DNA from: Guillardia theta CCMP2712
Taxonomy: Eukaryota > Cryptophyceae > Pyrenomonadales > Geminigeraceae
NCBI RefSeq assembly: GCF_000315625.1
Contig: NW_005434611.1
Location: 182,524 to 246,523, forward strand
Reading direction: 5' to 3'
DNA: 64,000 nucleotides
Shown here: positions 30,624 through 44,500 of the stretch, piece by piece
How positions within the stretch are numbered: position 1 is the stretch's first letter
How the letters are laid out: every line of letters starts with the position of its first letter
Translations under genes and position numbers: made by a program
Notes under the pieces: model-generated
What the model was told of the DNA's origin: nothing
Databases searched by the model: none
The model's input: the letters and a program-made list of their open reading frames with translations, nothing else

Positions 30624-31353
30624 ACCTCGAAGTCTCTCACGATGGACCTTCAGCGCAGTTCAACAAGATCCTACGTTGGACGTCTCTACTGAGAGGGAAG
30701 CGGTGAAAAGGGACAGGCGACCGTGCTCGTGCATGAGGGAGCACTACCCCTAGTCCTTCCCGTAGGCTACATAAGGATCAGCCTCTTCAGCTAGAGGGGT
30801 CTGTTCTGTGATCCAGCGGAGGTGCCTGAGCATGTCTGCAACCCTTAAAGCTTCGGGGGGTGACAGTAGAGCTGCTCTCAACAGGGGTAGAGATCTCCTT
30901 GCACGAGCAAGAGCACCCACCTCTCAGACAAGTTAACCTTTGAGGACGTACCCTTCCTTCCTTGGGCGATGATCCTGCTTGTCACGGGTCCTCTCCATGT
31001 CTTCATCCGTCCAGTGTAGGCTGGGCTTCTGCTTGCTCACGGCCCCCAGAGGGGTAAATTTCGAACACGAGTACGAGACAGCCAACTGTCCTTTCTTTCC
31101 AGTAAACCCTTGTCTGACTCGGGCTCGGTTCCTATGAGCTCTGACATGCTCTTCTCTGCGCTTTTTTGGAGTGCTCAGGACTCAGAAAAGGCTTCGCTTT
31201 CTCAGCTTGTCTCAATGTGAGCGGCGCGCGACGGGTCCAAGCTATACATCTTCCTTTCCGACTCCATGGAGGATGCTCGACGCATGATGCAGGAGCTGCA
31301 CTTCTCTTTGCAAGGCGCAGCAATCATTGAAGCTCGAAGCAGTCGGCTTCGAC
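29436..31353. other. spacer, then duplicated segment B
   Basis: 29436-29880 holds nothing recognisable; a poly-G run lies at about 29878-29888. Segment B starts at about 29949 and carries a CA microsatellite at 30574-30622. 30059-30573 is sequence found only in B. No gene other than the duplicated small ORF fragment (about 30915-31126, -) is suggested. Confidence 0.5.
30574..30622. repeat. (CA)n microsatellite, about 24 units
   Basis: A pure CA run at the junction equivalent to 25144-25232 in segment A. Confidence 0.95.
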
Positions 31354-33039
31354 ATGGAGCCTGAGGCGGCTGAAGGTAGCGGCGACGCTCAGCAGGCGGA
31401 GAGCGCGGGAGAGTGGCTGGAGTTTACAGACCTGGAGAGCCTTATCACAATGGAGGCAGCATCTCCATCAAGCAAAGAAGACATGCAGCTTCTGAGCCGC
31501 TCTCAGCTGTCATCCAGCAAGCAACTCTCAGCTGTCATCCAGCAAGCAACTCTCAGCTGTCATCCAGCAAGCAACTCCAGCAAGCAACTTCACTCATCGA
31601 TATATGGGGACGAGCGAGAACCTCGCCTTGAAAGGAAGCTATTACTCCGTTATATGACCGTTACAACGCGAGATTGTGTATCCCCGATGACGATGGCTGA
31701 GCGAGAAGAGGTTGTGGAGGAGCTGCGGAGCTGCTCCCGGTACAGGATGGAAGAAGAAGAGGAGAAGGGGGGAAGAACGAGGATGAACATCGGGCCTGAG
31801 GAAGGAGGAGAGGACAGGGTATGGAAGTTCTCGGGGATCCTTCGAAAGGTAGGGGTTGGAGCTGAGGCGAGAGAGGGAGAATGCTTCTTGGTCCGGACGG
31901 TGAAGGAGGGAGACGAGAAGAAGGTCCTTCGTTTCCTAAGGAGAGGTCTGAGCGAGGAAAGCAGGCGAACGTTCGCTCCCTATCCTTACGAGCAGAGTGA
32001 CGAGGAGCTGGAGGAAGTGCTTCGTTCCTCAATACGAGATTCTGTCCTCCGGCGTTCTCTGTCTTTGATCTTACTTCGATGCCACCATCGGGAGGAGAGG
32101 AAGGAGGGAGGAAAGGGGAAGCAGAAGCCAGCAGAGATGCGTGAGGGGGAAGTAGTAACTCATGGATTCCTGTGGGCATCGGATACCGCACTGCCAGAGC
32201 TCGGGGTAGCTGTCGCGGATGACGAACAAGGGAAGGGGCTGGGTGCGGCCATGATGTCTGTAAGATCTGTGTGCTGATAGATGCTGTTCAATCTCCTTCC
32301 GTGATGCCTCTCCGCCCGATGCAACCGCCCCCTCCTCAGGGGACAATCGCAGGCCCGCGGTCTGATCAACATGAGGCAGGTTCTGGTTGGGCTGGGAAGG
32401 AGCCTCGGAAAGGAAGCGATCGAGCTGACGACGATGTTGGACAACGGGAGGGCGAAGAGCCTGTACGAGAAGTGCCAGTTCATCACGCTGGGGACCATCC
32501 TCAACCCCTTGGGATGTGACGTCACGGCAGGAAAGAAACGTCCTACCGCTCCCCTCCTTCCCTCCACTGTTTCCTACCATTCTCCTCACTCTCGCTCGTG
32601 CCCGTATGTCCTCTCGCGTCCTCCCCTCCTTCACCCCTGACTTGTTGCATGCTGCAGCGTTCGAGGGACGAGCGATCCCTTCGGGAATCAGCGAGGAATA
32701 TCAGATGGTTAGGTAGGACAACTCTTCCTCTTCGCCTTTCTCTTGCTCTTGCTCTTCCTCTTGCTCGTGAGCCTTTTCCTCTAACAATCGCATCCCTTCC
32801 TTTACCTTCTCCTTCTACACTTCTCTCCCGCCATCTCCTTCCTTCTCCACGTCCCATCCTTCCCTCCTCCCTCCCGCTGTCTTCACCCTTCTCTCGTTCC
32901 CTGCTCGTGATTGTGTTTGTTCAGAATTCTCAGGGAGGAGAACCGGAAGCAGGTAGAGCAGATGCTGAAGGACAAGCGATCGAGAGCCGTCGAGCTCTTT
33001 GGGGCCTTGCGGGAGAAGCAGCTTGTGGGAAGGTCCTGA
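31354..33039 (+). CDS. GNAT-family N-acetyltransferase
   Basis: Four exons, 31354-32259, 32353-32515, 32658-32712 and 32925-33039, 412 aa; all introns are GT-AG and phases close. The acetyltransferase fold is C-terminal: FLVRTVKEGDEKKVLRFL (entry strand/helix), ELGVAVADDEQGKGLGAAMM (acetyl-CoA pyrophosphate loop, Q-G-K-G-L-G), and LTTMLDNGRAKSLYEKCQF (closing motif). The substrate is unknown. The N-terminal ~150 residues are low in complexity and include a 25-bp in-frame tandem repeat (about 31504-31580) absent from the truncated copy at 26047. The start is the first in-frame ATG; the frame continues upstream only as TTG. Confidence 0.82.
31500..31592 (+). repeat. 25-bp tandem repeat inside GNAT coding sequence
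   Basis: Three copies of CTCAGCTGTCATCCAGCAAG plus five bases, in direct order. 25 bp is not a multiple of three, so successive units are read in different frames (SSSKQLSAVIQQATLSCHPA). Confidence 0.9.
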
Positions 33040-33608
33040 GCTTCCCTGCCCTCCCCCCAGTTCGGCCCCAGCAGCGCGCAGGCTGCCGCCCACTGCCATC
33101 TCCTCAGCTCTCTCCTTCTTTGCGCCTTGGGAGGAGGGCCCGGATGCTGAGAACCTCGTCGTCTCCGCTGCTGCTCACCTGCTGGGGGTGATCAGGCAGA
33201 GCGACAGGAGCAAGAGGAAGCATACGGGTCGCTTGTTGGCACCACTGGACCCCAGGAAGGCCTCGCGAAGATACCTGAGAGGATGTGAGGACGAGGACGA
33301 GGACGATGGGGGGGGGGAGGACGAGGACGAGGACGATTGGGGGGGGGAAGAGGACGAGGACGAGGACGATGGGGGGGGAAAGGACGAGGACGAGGACGAT
33401 TGGGGGGGGGAAGAGGACGAGGACGAGGACGATGGGGGGGGAGAGGACGAGGACGAGGACGATGGAGGGGGGGAGGACGAGGATGAGGAGGGAGATGCGG
33501 GGAGAGGACGAGGACGAGTGGAGTGGAGATCTGATACTTTGGGGGTGGGGAGGAATGATGGGGAAGACTGGGGCCAGGAGCAAGAGGGAGTGTGCGAGGG
33601 ATGGAGGA
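33040..33608. other. convergent spacer with minisatellite
   Basis: This lies between GNAT and the minus-strand gene ending at 33609. 33280-33500 is an array of about 30-bp units made of GAGGACGAGGACGA plus a poly-G run. The open frame at 33100-33280 is a readthrough of GNAT sequence and not supported. Confidence 0.6.
33280..33500. repeat. GACGAGGACGA(T)GGGGGG minisatellite
   Basis: About six units of 28-32 bp, each GAGGACGAGGACGAGGACGA followed by TGGGGGGG or TTGGGGGGG. Confidence 0.92.
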
Positions 33609-35726
<2,118 letters not shown>

Positions 35727-36042
35727 GACGGCGGTGCTGGTGTTCGACCTTCGGAACTTGTCAGCTAGGACCTGCTCCATCAGAGTCATCAAGGAGGATG
35801 GACTAGAGTACAAGTCACAAGGTGAATCCTCTCGTCCCTCATGGTGGGAGGTTTCCTTCCAGTTTCTTCGCCTTCCATGCTCGCCATTTTCTTGTCTTGA
35901 TCGAAGCCAAAGACTTGAGAGGGCTGAGAGGCGATCAGATCCGATGCGTCGTCAGGGCATGTTGACAGCAGGATACGTCAAGAAGCATGAAGAAGAATCC
36001 TGATACTTGTGTTGTGGGGTGTTATATTCTGTTCAGTGCTCC

Positions 36043-36172
36043 TTGTCTTGACTTGACTTGACTTGACTTGACTTGACTTGACTCGCAGACTTGTCTTGAC
36101 TCGTCTTGTCTTGTCTTGTCTCGTCTTGTCTTGACTCGTCTTGTCTTGTCTTGTCTCGTCTTGTCTTGATTC
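36043..36172. repeat. (CTTGA)n/(CTTGT)n pentanucleotide array
   Basis: Seven perfect TTGAC units followed by about 20 degenerate CTTGT/CTCGT units. Confidence 0.92.
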
Positions 36173-36424
36173 AAAGTCCGTTGCACATCATCAACTCTTG
36201 CTTGTGATCGTTCTATTTGCCTTTGACAGAACTAGTCAAATTGTTCTTGTCCTGGTGGGGTAGGGGGTAGTACCCCACATGGTGAGTTCTGAGAAAAGTT
36301 TAGATTAATGTACCGGTATGTAGAGTTGACTACCCTGGTTGTAGATGAATTGTCAAGTGGCACCTCCAGACAAGAAGTCAAGAACGAGAGAGATCATTGA
36401 AGGAACAGAAGAGAGAGGAGAGGA

Positions 36425-36595
36425 GAGCAAGAGCAAGAGGTAGAGCAAGAGGTAGAGCAAGAGGTAGAGCAAGAGGTAGAGCAAGAGCAAGAGCAAGAGC
36501 AAGAGCAAGAGCAAGAGCAAGAGGTAGAGCAAGAGCGAGAGCAAGAGCAAGAGCAAGAGCAAGAGGTAGAGGTAGAGGTAGAGGAGAACAGAGCA
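36425..36595. repeat. (AGAGCA)n array
   Basis: AGAGCA hexamers with regular AGAGGTAGAGCA interruptions, upstream of the GPI-protein gene. Confidence 0.92.
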
Positions 36596-36777
36596 GAAGA
36601 AGAAGAGAGAGGAAGACGAGAGGAGAAAGGGAGGGAGGGAGAGAAAGGGGGCACAGAGACGTACCAGGTGAGAAGCAGAAGTAGTCGGAGAGGGGAAGGA
36701 GGAGACACAGGACAAGAAAGGAGGAGAGTGAGAGCGAAACAGGAGAAGGCGAGGTGGAGGAGGAACCAGCAACCATC

Positions 36778-38326
36778 ATGAGGCTCCTCCTGTGTACGGC
36801 TGCATTCTTTTCCATCATCGACATCAGCATCAGCGTCAAATGCTTCCATCAAACTCAAAATATCGGCGACACTCCTGCTCCCTCCCAGCTCTTTCATCAT
36901 GCCCTCGTTGACAAGAACAACAAACCTGTTGCACTCACTGCGTATGACTGCTCGGTATGAATTTCCGTCCTCACTCCATTCCCCCACTGCCCCACCTTCT
37001 CACTTGCCTCTCTCATTTCTCCTTTCTCCTCGTCTTCTACTTTCTCCTCCTCTCCTCTCCTCTCCTCTCCTCTCCTCTCCTCTCCTCTCCTCTCCTCTCC
37101 TCTCCTCTCCTCTCCTCTCCTCTCCTCTCCTCTCCTCTCCTCTCCTCTCCTCTCCTCTCCGCTCCGCTCCGCTCCCCTCCTCTCCTCTCCTCTTCTCTTC
37201 TCTCCTCTCCTCTCCTCTCCTCTCCTCTCCTCTCCTCTCCTCTCCTCTCCTCTCCTCTCTGCTAACCCGACCCATACTCGCTTATATGGGCAGAAGGGAT
37301 AAGAGATACTGGGAGAGTCCTGTCTGAGTGATAATATCGAGCTGGGCTGTNNNNNNNNNNNNNNNNNNNNNNNNNNNNNNNNNNNNNNNNNNNNNNNNNN
37401 NNNNNNNNNNNNNNNNNNNNNNNNNNNNNNNNNNNNNNNNNNNNNNNNNNNNNNNNNNNNNNNNNNNNNNNTTCCTCCCCGCTCTTCCTATCTCCTCCGT
37501 CTCCTCCTCCTCGTCTCCTCGTCTCCTCTCTGTCGTCTCCTCCGTCTCCTCCTCCTCCTCCCCCTCCTCCCCCCCTCCTTCTCCTCCTCTTACCGCCTTC
37601 TCTCACAACTAATCTTGTGGTCTTCTTCCTGCAGTGTGTTGACTATGCCACGAAAGCTGGAGCAATCTGTGATGCAGGGAGGACTAAGACCGTTGGGAAC
37701 AACATCCTGGATGCTTGTGCTTACAAGTGCTGTTCAAGTATGTGTGAAAGTTGAAGCTATCCTCCCCCTTCATCCTTCCTTCTTCCCCTCCTCTATGTCT
37801 CCTACACGATCCCTTACCCCCTGTTACCTGCTCCCTGCTCTTCCGTGTCTTTCTGCTCGCCTGGCTCGCTCTCAAGCACCACAATCCTCCTCTTCTTCCT
37901 TTCACCCTCCTCTTGGAAGATCGCCTGCATGACATCTCTAATACAGGTGATGAGTGCAACCTAAAGTTCGAGGAATGCAAGAACCCTCTCGACTATTGTT
38001 ACACCTTGACTGGTATAACCCATTCCTGTCCCGGCCCCTGCCCCTACTCCAGCTCCTACTCCAGCTCCTCTTCCAGCCCCTTGTCTTGCTGATGCCCTTG
38101 CCACTGCCACTGCTCTTTTGGAATTCCTACATCGTTCACACATTGTATAGTGGTCATACTAGTCCTGCTCTGAATCCCTCGTGATCTCACCTTTCAACTC
38201 TCAGGCGACAATGCAACCAAGTTCTACTCGTCCGACGGCGAGAGGCTCCAGAGCTCTTCCTCGCTCCTTCTCACATCCTTGTGCCTCCTTGCCAGCATAC
38301 TGGCTGGGCGTCGCTGCGGTCCTTGA
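36778..38326 (+). CDS. small GPI-anchored Cys-rich surface protein
   Basis: Exons 36778-36954, 37635-37737, 37947-38012 and 38205-38326, 155 aa, phases closing. Signal peptide: MRLLLCTAAFFSIIDISIS. The mature part is short, with Cys in DCSCVDY, AICDA, DACAYKCCS and DECNLKFEECKNPLDYCY, likely disulphides. The C-terminus is a typical GPI signal: Ser-rich SDGERLQSSSS, then the hydrophobic LLLTSLCLLASILAG and a short tail. The role is unknown (coat or adhesion protein would fit). Intron 1 contains a long CTCCT array and the assembly gap, so an exon could be missing there, though exon 2 joins exon 1 in phase 0. Confidence 0.7.
37040..37258. repeat. (CTCCT)n pentanucleotide array
   Basis: About 40 near-perfect units in intron 1 of the GPI-protein gene, just before the assembly gap. 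Confidence 0.95.
37351..37471. other. assembly gap (N)
   Basis: 121 unresolved bases, next to simple repeats on both sides. The true length may differ. Confidence 0.99.
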
Positions 38327-38394
38327 GGGAGATAGTTCATATACAACACTGAAAGAATACAGAAAACACATGTGGAGGTAGTTGACCCCCAATG

Positions 38395-40127
38395 TTATCG
38401 ACTGTCATCTCTACCGTACTCCAAATCGCTCTCTGAGATCGCTCCCCGGTCAAGCTTGTCAAGTCGCAGCCTTGCATTCGTTCGTTTCGGGCTGAAGGAC
38501 ACGATGATGGAAGGGAGGGAGTCATAGTTGGGGGACATGCTTACTTGCTGCGGGAACATGTCAGGGTTCACACACGACTGGAGTGCGTGTAAAGGGAGCA
38601 GAGGACAAGACAGAAAAAGAGAGAAGTAGAGAAGGGAAGGGCAGGGAGGGATCTCACCGATTTCAAACTTGCACGCTTCTTCCTCATTCCTAGTCGATTG
38701 TTTCTGACTGGCGGAAAGAGGTTCTGATTTATAGCTCCCATGTGCTTAGAATGTTCGCTGTCGCTATCCTCCTCCCTGTGTATTCTAACCTGCTGAACCT
38801 GCGAAGAGGGTCAGGAAGCAGAAGACGGACGAGGAGGAGGAGGAGGAGGAGAAGGCACAAGAAGAAAACACAGAAACAAGCAGTTAAGAGGTCGCACCTG
38901 ATCCCTTGAGAAAGATTCTTGTCGCAGAGCCGCCAGCCTTTGGACGTCGAGGATGTTGAGTAGATGCTCGTGGCTGACAGGGTCACTGTGCGACGACGAG
39001 GCCTTGCTGCAGTTCGACCTCCCAGCGCTAGAGTTGCTCGACACTGACTCCGTCTTGTCGCAATGAGTGACGGAGCCCCCGGCCCTTGCTCCCCTCCCCC
39101 GGCTGCCTCCGTGCAGCAGGTTGACTGAGAGGGCAGCCAGCAAGTCCTTGTGCTCATCGTCCTTGACTTCTTCCTTCCGTGGCGAGACCAACTTGTGTCT
39201 GTGCTCCTCCAATCGGCCTGCAAACTCTCGGCGATGTGCAGCCAGATCGTCCTTGCTGGACATGAAGTTTGTGATGATCAGAGTCGTGTCGCTGTTCCTC
39301 GGGATATCATTCTCTTGCCTCCTGTCGGGCAGAGGAAAAGACCTGTTCACAAGCTCGACGACCTTAGGTAAGAGATCGTCAGTCAGAAAGGATTGGATCA
39401 GCGCAGGGAGAGCAACCTTGAACGGAGAATCTCTCCGGGGACGGGAGGCAAAGAAGTTGGAATGCTTCCTCGAGTTATGATCCATCCCAACAATCATGAA
39501 CTGATCCGCCATGTCGACCGGTTTCAACCTGCCGTCGTTGGGGGCATAGGAGGTCTCGATCTTTGACCCTCCTTGTGGGGGATTCAGTGAACTTGATTTC
39601 GATTCCTTCCTGCCCTCCTTCACAGGCGACTTGTGAAACTTGATGTACGTCGTGGCAGTCTCATGCTCGATCCTGATTCCTTTCCGCCTGTCTCTTGTCT
39701 TCGTTTGCTTGGAAAGCTCCTCGAGCTGCTGAATGATTTCTTGCTCGCCATCGTTCCAACAACCGAAGTCGTTTTTGGTATCTCCCCCACGTCGCCCGAA
39801 AGTGAGAGATAGCAGCTCGTTCGTGAGATGATGTGGCGTTCCATGCTTCAGACCAAACGCTGATGGACCATCATCTAGAACGTCTTGCACGAAGTCCCTG
39901 ACCATCGTCGTTTCTATTTTGTTGCCTGGTGAGTTGTCAAGGAAAATCAAAGAGCGATCTTCATCGTATCCTACTGTACAATCCGTGAACCTGTGCCAGT
40001 GAATGAGAAACAAGTTCAAGAATGCACTGCATATCATTCCAATGGGTTTGCTTGTGGATATTTTCTGTTTGTGAGAGGGCCAAATATCACGGAAACTCAG
40101 CAATACATCAAAAGCGGGAAGCTGCAT
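38395..40127 (-). CDS. 507-aa protein of unknown function
   Basis: Exons 40127-38898, 38798-38658 and 38547-38395; both introns are GT-AG, phase 0. No known domain is recognised. The N-terminal half is mixed alpha/beta in character (CTVGYDEDRSLIFLDNSPG, TTMVRDFVQDVLDDG, DMADQFMIVGMDHNSRKHS, then KVALPALIQSFLTDDLLPKV). The middle and C-terminal parts are Ser/Lys/Asp-rich and likely disordered (SVSSNSSAGRSNCSKASSSH), ending LRLDKLDRGAISESDLEYGR. The start at 40127 is the first ATG; a later one lies at about 40037, and an acceptor-like CACTGGCACAG near 39995 leaves the N-terminus uncertain. Confidence 0.6.
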
Positions 40128-41520
40128 CAGCAGCAGACAGGATCAATCGAGATTGATTTCAAGAAGACTCGATGACATGCAAGAAGAAAAAACTGTAGAC
40201 ATTAAGGCTTTGCCAATATGAGTACAAGTACGTACAAAAGGTCCTAAACCATTCTATAGCAAAGAGTTCAAGTATGATCACAAGGAGCTAGTCTTGCCAA
40301 AGATGGTCATTGCAATCGCAGAGAAGCAAGAATCATGTACATCAGCCATCCCGAGGGAGCGGGAGGAGAAGAAAACAAGGACCAAGTGCTTAAAGAAGGC
40401 TGCAGGAGCATGTGGACAGTGCATCGCGGGAGGTAGAAAAGTGGGCGAGCCAGGGGCTTAGGAGGGGGCGAGAGAGGGAGGAAGGGAGACGGGGTGCAAG
40501 GGAGGAAGGGAGATGAGAGGTGGGAGAGGTGGGAGAGAGAGAGAGAAGGGAGGGTGGGAAGGAAAAGATTGCTGTTCCTCTCTAAAATTTCATGGGCCAT
40601 GATTTTCGCACCTATGTCAAACCAGGCCTCCAAATGACCGGTGGTGCAGTCCATGTAAGGGGTCCCTGTAATATCTGTCAAATTTGCCCTTGAGAAAAGG
40701 TGGGTGCTTTGATGTAAGTTGGGTGGTGGGGTAATGATCAGAGTTGGGTGGTGGGTACAGCTTGATGGGTACCGCGGTCAGAGATTTGTTGAGGAAAAGA
40801 GAGGGAGGTAGGGGTACTTTTCCATACAATTAGGGGGTGCGGGTGGGTAGTAGGGGTTAACCTCTGCCTGGCAATTTTGTCGCAGGAAAATGGACCTGGC
40901 GAGTGATAGTGAGGGGGGTGGGGGTACTTCTTGGGGTGCGAGGCTACCAGGGGTTCAAGGTGAATTTGCCATGTATGAAGGGGTAGTCAGATGGGTGGGT
41001 GCCTTGTCACACGGGTCACTGCTAAACACCTGAGACAAGACACACAGGGGGTGGTTAAAAGGGTCCCTGAGGGGGGTGGTAGTCAATCGACGGTCAATAG
41101 GCTGCTCCGAGCCGGTGCATAGGGTGGGGTAATAGATGGTAGTAGGAGGGGGTCCCCTTGGTCAGCGCCTGTGTTCAGGAATCTAGCACAGGGTCCACTG
41201 GATACCACTTTTAAAACTCTAAGTTTTAAGAACACGAACAAACGCATTTTCACCCTGGAGATTTATAGCTGAAACTCCGAAGACTCTCAGTCGCCTGGCC
41301 CACTTTCAAAGAACCGGCCGCCGGGCCCGGCCCGGCCCGGCCCGGCCGGCTATCAGTGCGGCAGAATTGGGACGAGGGCAATCCGTGATGACACACTGAG
41401 CTAGCTAGGAACAGAAGGATTTCTGCATGTTTGCAGAATATTTGAACATTAAATATAAATATTGAAAACTTCACCTGAATAATTTCAAATTGTTGCTGGA
41501 AACCAAGTTTGTCGATTGTG
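40128..41520. other. divergent intergenic region with composite island
   Basis: 40430-40560 is GA-rich. 40640-41200 is G-rich on + (GGGTGGTGGG, GGGGTAC, GTGGGTAG words). 41300-41350 is CCGGGCCCGGCCCGGCCC. From 41390 the composition turns AT-richer before the NO VEIN gene. It separates two genes whose 5' ends face each other. Confidence 0.55.
40640..41350. repeat. intergenic island, G-rich tract then GC-rich tract
   Basis: Same order as the island at 9535-10390: G-rich words first, then a GGCCCGG-type tract. Confidence 0.5.
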
Positions 41521-44500
41521 ATGCACAGTTCGGGCAGGCGAGGACGCGGGGGGCGAGGAGGAGGAAGAGGAGGAGGAGGAGGAGGAGGAGGATTCACCGA
41601 CTTAGGTAGAGACGGAGGAAGAGGAGAGCCAAGAGTCGAGCAGGATCAAGACTTTGGAACGCGTGGAGGACTTGTGGGCGCCATGGAGGGTGGTAGGGGA
41701 ACATTTGGTAGACGGGGTGCGGGCCGGGGATCCAGGCGACTTGAAGATTCTGGAGGATATCTGCATGCCCCCAGAGAACGGGGACAAGGACAAGCAGATT
41801 TGTATGAGGAGGAGATGGCAACAGCGAGAAATCCAACTTATCATAACGGCATACCTTTGGATCGAGTTTATCAGGGACCCGCGGAGCACGAGAGGGATCT
41901 TGGAGGGGGGAGGGGGAGGGGGAATCATCAAACCTTTATGAATGGACATTGGAATCAGAACGATGGAATAAATTTCAGCGCCATGGTCAACATTGTTGCA
42001 GCCTCCGTGATCGCTCAGCATGGCTACCTGGACTTTGAGGTCCTTGAACGCGAGCTGGGCAAACGGACGGACATGGAAAGGTTGAAGAGGAATAGAGAAG
42101 CGAATGGGATCCTGTTCAACATGCAGAGAGTCTTGAAGAACATCAACCTGGTGATAAGCTCGGCGATCGCAACAAACTGGCTGATAACCCTGCACGATGT
42201 ACGGGAGATGATGTTCAAGCTGAAAGATCTCGACGGCCTGTCGAGCTTCGACGACCTGCATGTCGGATCTCTGCTCCACTTCCGCAAAGTCAAGGAAAAT
42301 TTCCATCCATCCGAGAGTATCCTTGAGCGCAACAACATCCCTCCGATAACTACCCTGGAAGTCTTGCTGAAGATTGCTCAAATGCAGATGGGAAAAGACG
42401 CGGATGTTCTTCAGGAGGTAGAAGGAGCGATGAACGATCTGGCTGTCGAAAAAGGATACGAGAGCAGCAGCGATCTCTGCCTGTATATTGACAGAAGCAA
42501 ACTTGTTCACTTCTTTGCTAGGATGGCAGAAAGGTTCGCAAGAGCAAATCTCAAGCAGGTGAAGCAAGAATTCGCAGAGAGGATGGGGCACATGCGCGTC
42601 GAGAATCATTTCACCGGCATGCAGCGCGGGGTGATATGGTGGCATCGGCTGAGAGCTCTGGTTGCAGGGATGGATCATGGGAGAGCTCTGCAATGCATTC
42701 AGGAAGTGTTGCAGAATAACGCTGGTTTGTCCGATCTGCTTGGCGAGGGCGAAGACTTGTGTCCTTCTGTCAGTGTCATGCCGACCTTCGATGGATTAGA
42801 AGTGCATGAAGAAACGCAATGCAGCGTCTGCTTGTTTTTGATTCAAGGAACACGATGGTCGTGTGGTTCTTGTCCAGATGTTGACTTGTGCGACATGTGC
42901 AATGAGTATCGGCTGAGGGAGAAAGTCTGCGAGGAGATCAAAGAGTGCGAACATCATCTCTTCCTGCCGTTCTGCGAAGAGTTTGGGAGGAGGCCGCAGA
43001 TTCTCTACCGTCTGGTGCTGGAGATCATCGCTGACCATGGAGAAGACGTGCTAGCGGTCGAGGCCATGAGCTCCGACCACCTTGCAGAGCTTGTTCTTTT
43101 CAAACTTCACGAGCGGGACCTGAGGCTTCTTGAAAGAGGTGATCGTACGTCCTACATGTCGTTGATCAGAAGCGGATGTCAAGAGATACAAGCTGCGATT
43201 GACAACCCGGAAGCATCAGCCTGTAGATATCTGAAAGAGACTTGGAAAGTCATGGAATGGACCGCAGCAGCGTTCTCAAGGATCATCCAAGACATCAAGA
43301 CAGAGATTTTGGCCCTCCGCTACAACACACCCAAGATGTCTCTCACAGTTCGGCGAGAGGAGCGAAGTGATATTCATCACAATCTTGCTCTGCTCCTGTA
43401 CATGGCAATGTACATCACTGGAGCTCCACCTTTGCCAGCGGAGCGCGGGGCCGCCATGCCCACTGCAGTGGAAGCTCGTCCAGCAAACTCAGTCAGGAAT
43501 GTCGACGTTGAGACCATTCTTGGAGAGTTTGCCGCTGCGATAGGCAACGTTCGCTTGCAAGCAAGAGACGTGCTGTCGGTTCTCATTGAGCTTGACAACA
43601 TCTATCAAAGACACGCTGGCCCTTCCTCGCTTCCCTCGGTGGTCCAGCTGATCCGTGAGAATCAGCTGCTGTGCGACTTTATCAACCAGTGCAACCTAGT
43701 CAAGGCCCCGGAGGCGTCATCGGCAGATGCTCTGAACGCAGTCAAGGGTGAGATGGAGTGCATGAAGACAGTGAGCGTGAAGAACGTCTGGAAGGTTGTG
43801 GATCAACTTCAGCAGCTGGAAGACAGAATCTGCAAGAAGAATGGGGTGGAGCAGTTCGCCGCGATGTCAGGAGGGAAGAGCTTCTTGGAGCTCTGCATCG
43901 ACTCGTCGCAGTTGGAGAAGCTGCTCGAGGAGAAGCTCGTGATGGACGCGAGTCAAGGAGCATCAAGGCAGCTGCTCGAGCTCGAAGGGGGAGCGCGAGA
44001 GCGACTGAGAGACGTCGCGTGCATGCTGCAGGAGCTCATCAAGGACAAGAGGACAAGCTCGTCGATCAGCAGCGAGTTCCTGCGGGTCAACTTCAACTGT
44101 GAGGTTGGTGACAGTTTCGTTGAGGCTCTCAAGACGTACGGGCCTGACAGTCAGCATGCTCGAATGCCGTTTGCCTTCTCGAGGAGGTTGTTGGAGGAGA
44201 AACGTCAGGATGCAGTGCCAAGTGACGCAGAACCTGTCGTGGAGAGCAAGCGACAAGAGGTTCTGAGAAAGATCGAGAGGGTTCCTCCCCTACAAGACAT
44301 CCAGGAATGGGTAGACTGGGAAGAGTACGGCTCTGTTCTCGGCTCCTTCTCTTCTTTCATCCACAGGCAGTGGAAGCAGGGGAAGGTGAAGAATGTGATT
44401 CAGATCAGCTCAGACTTGTTTGTGCGGGTCGAGCTCAGCACCTTCACTGACTTTGAGGGAGCTGTTTGCAGGCGACGAGCGAGAGATGCGGCGCAGGCAG

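Larger units (their letters stand above)
29949..31750 (+). repeat. duplicated segment B (direct copy of 24964-26255)
   Basis: Same order of blocks as segment A; ends inside the intact GNAT gene. Together A and B flank the Crinkler/RHS-type gene in direct orientation. Confidence 0.88.
35727..36777. other. divergent intergenic with pentanucleotide and hexanucleotide arrays
   Basis: 36043-36172 is TTGAC/TTGTC pentamers (CTTGACTTGACTTGAC then CTTGTCTTGTCTCGTC). 36240-36330 has G-rich GGGGTAGGGGGTAGTACC words like the islands. 36425-36595 is an AGAGCA/AGGTAG array. An ORF at 35719-36003 overlaps the start region of the minus gene and is not supported. Confidence 0.55.
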
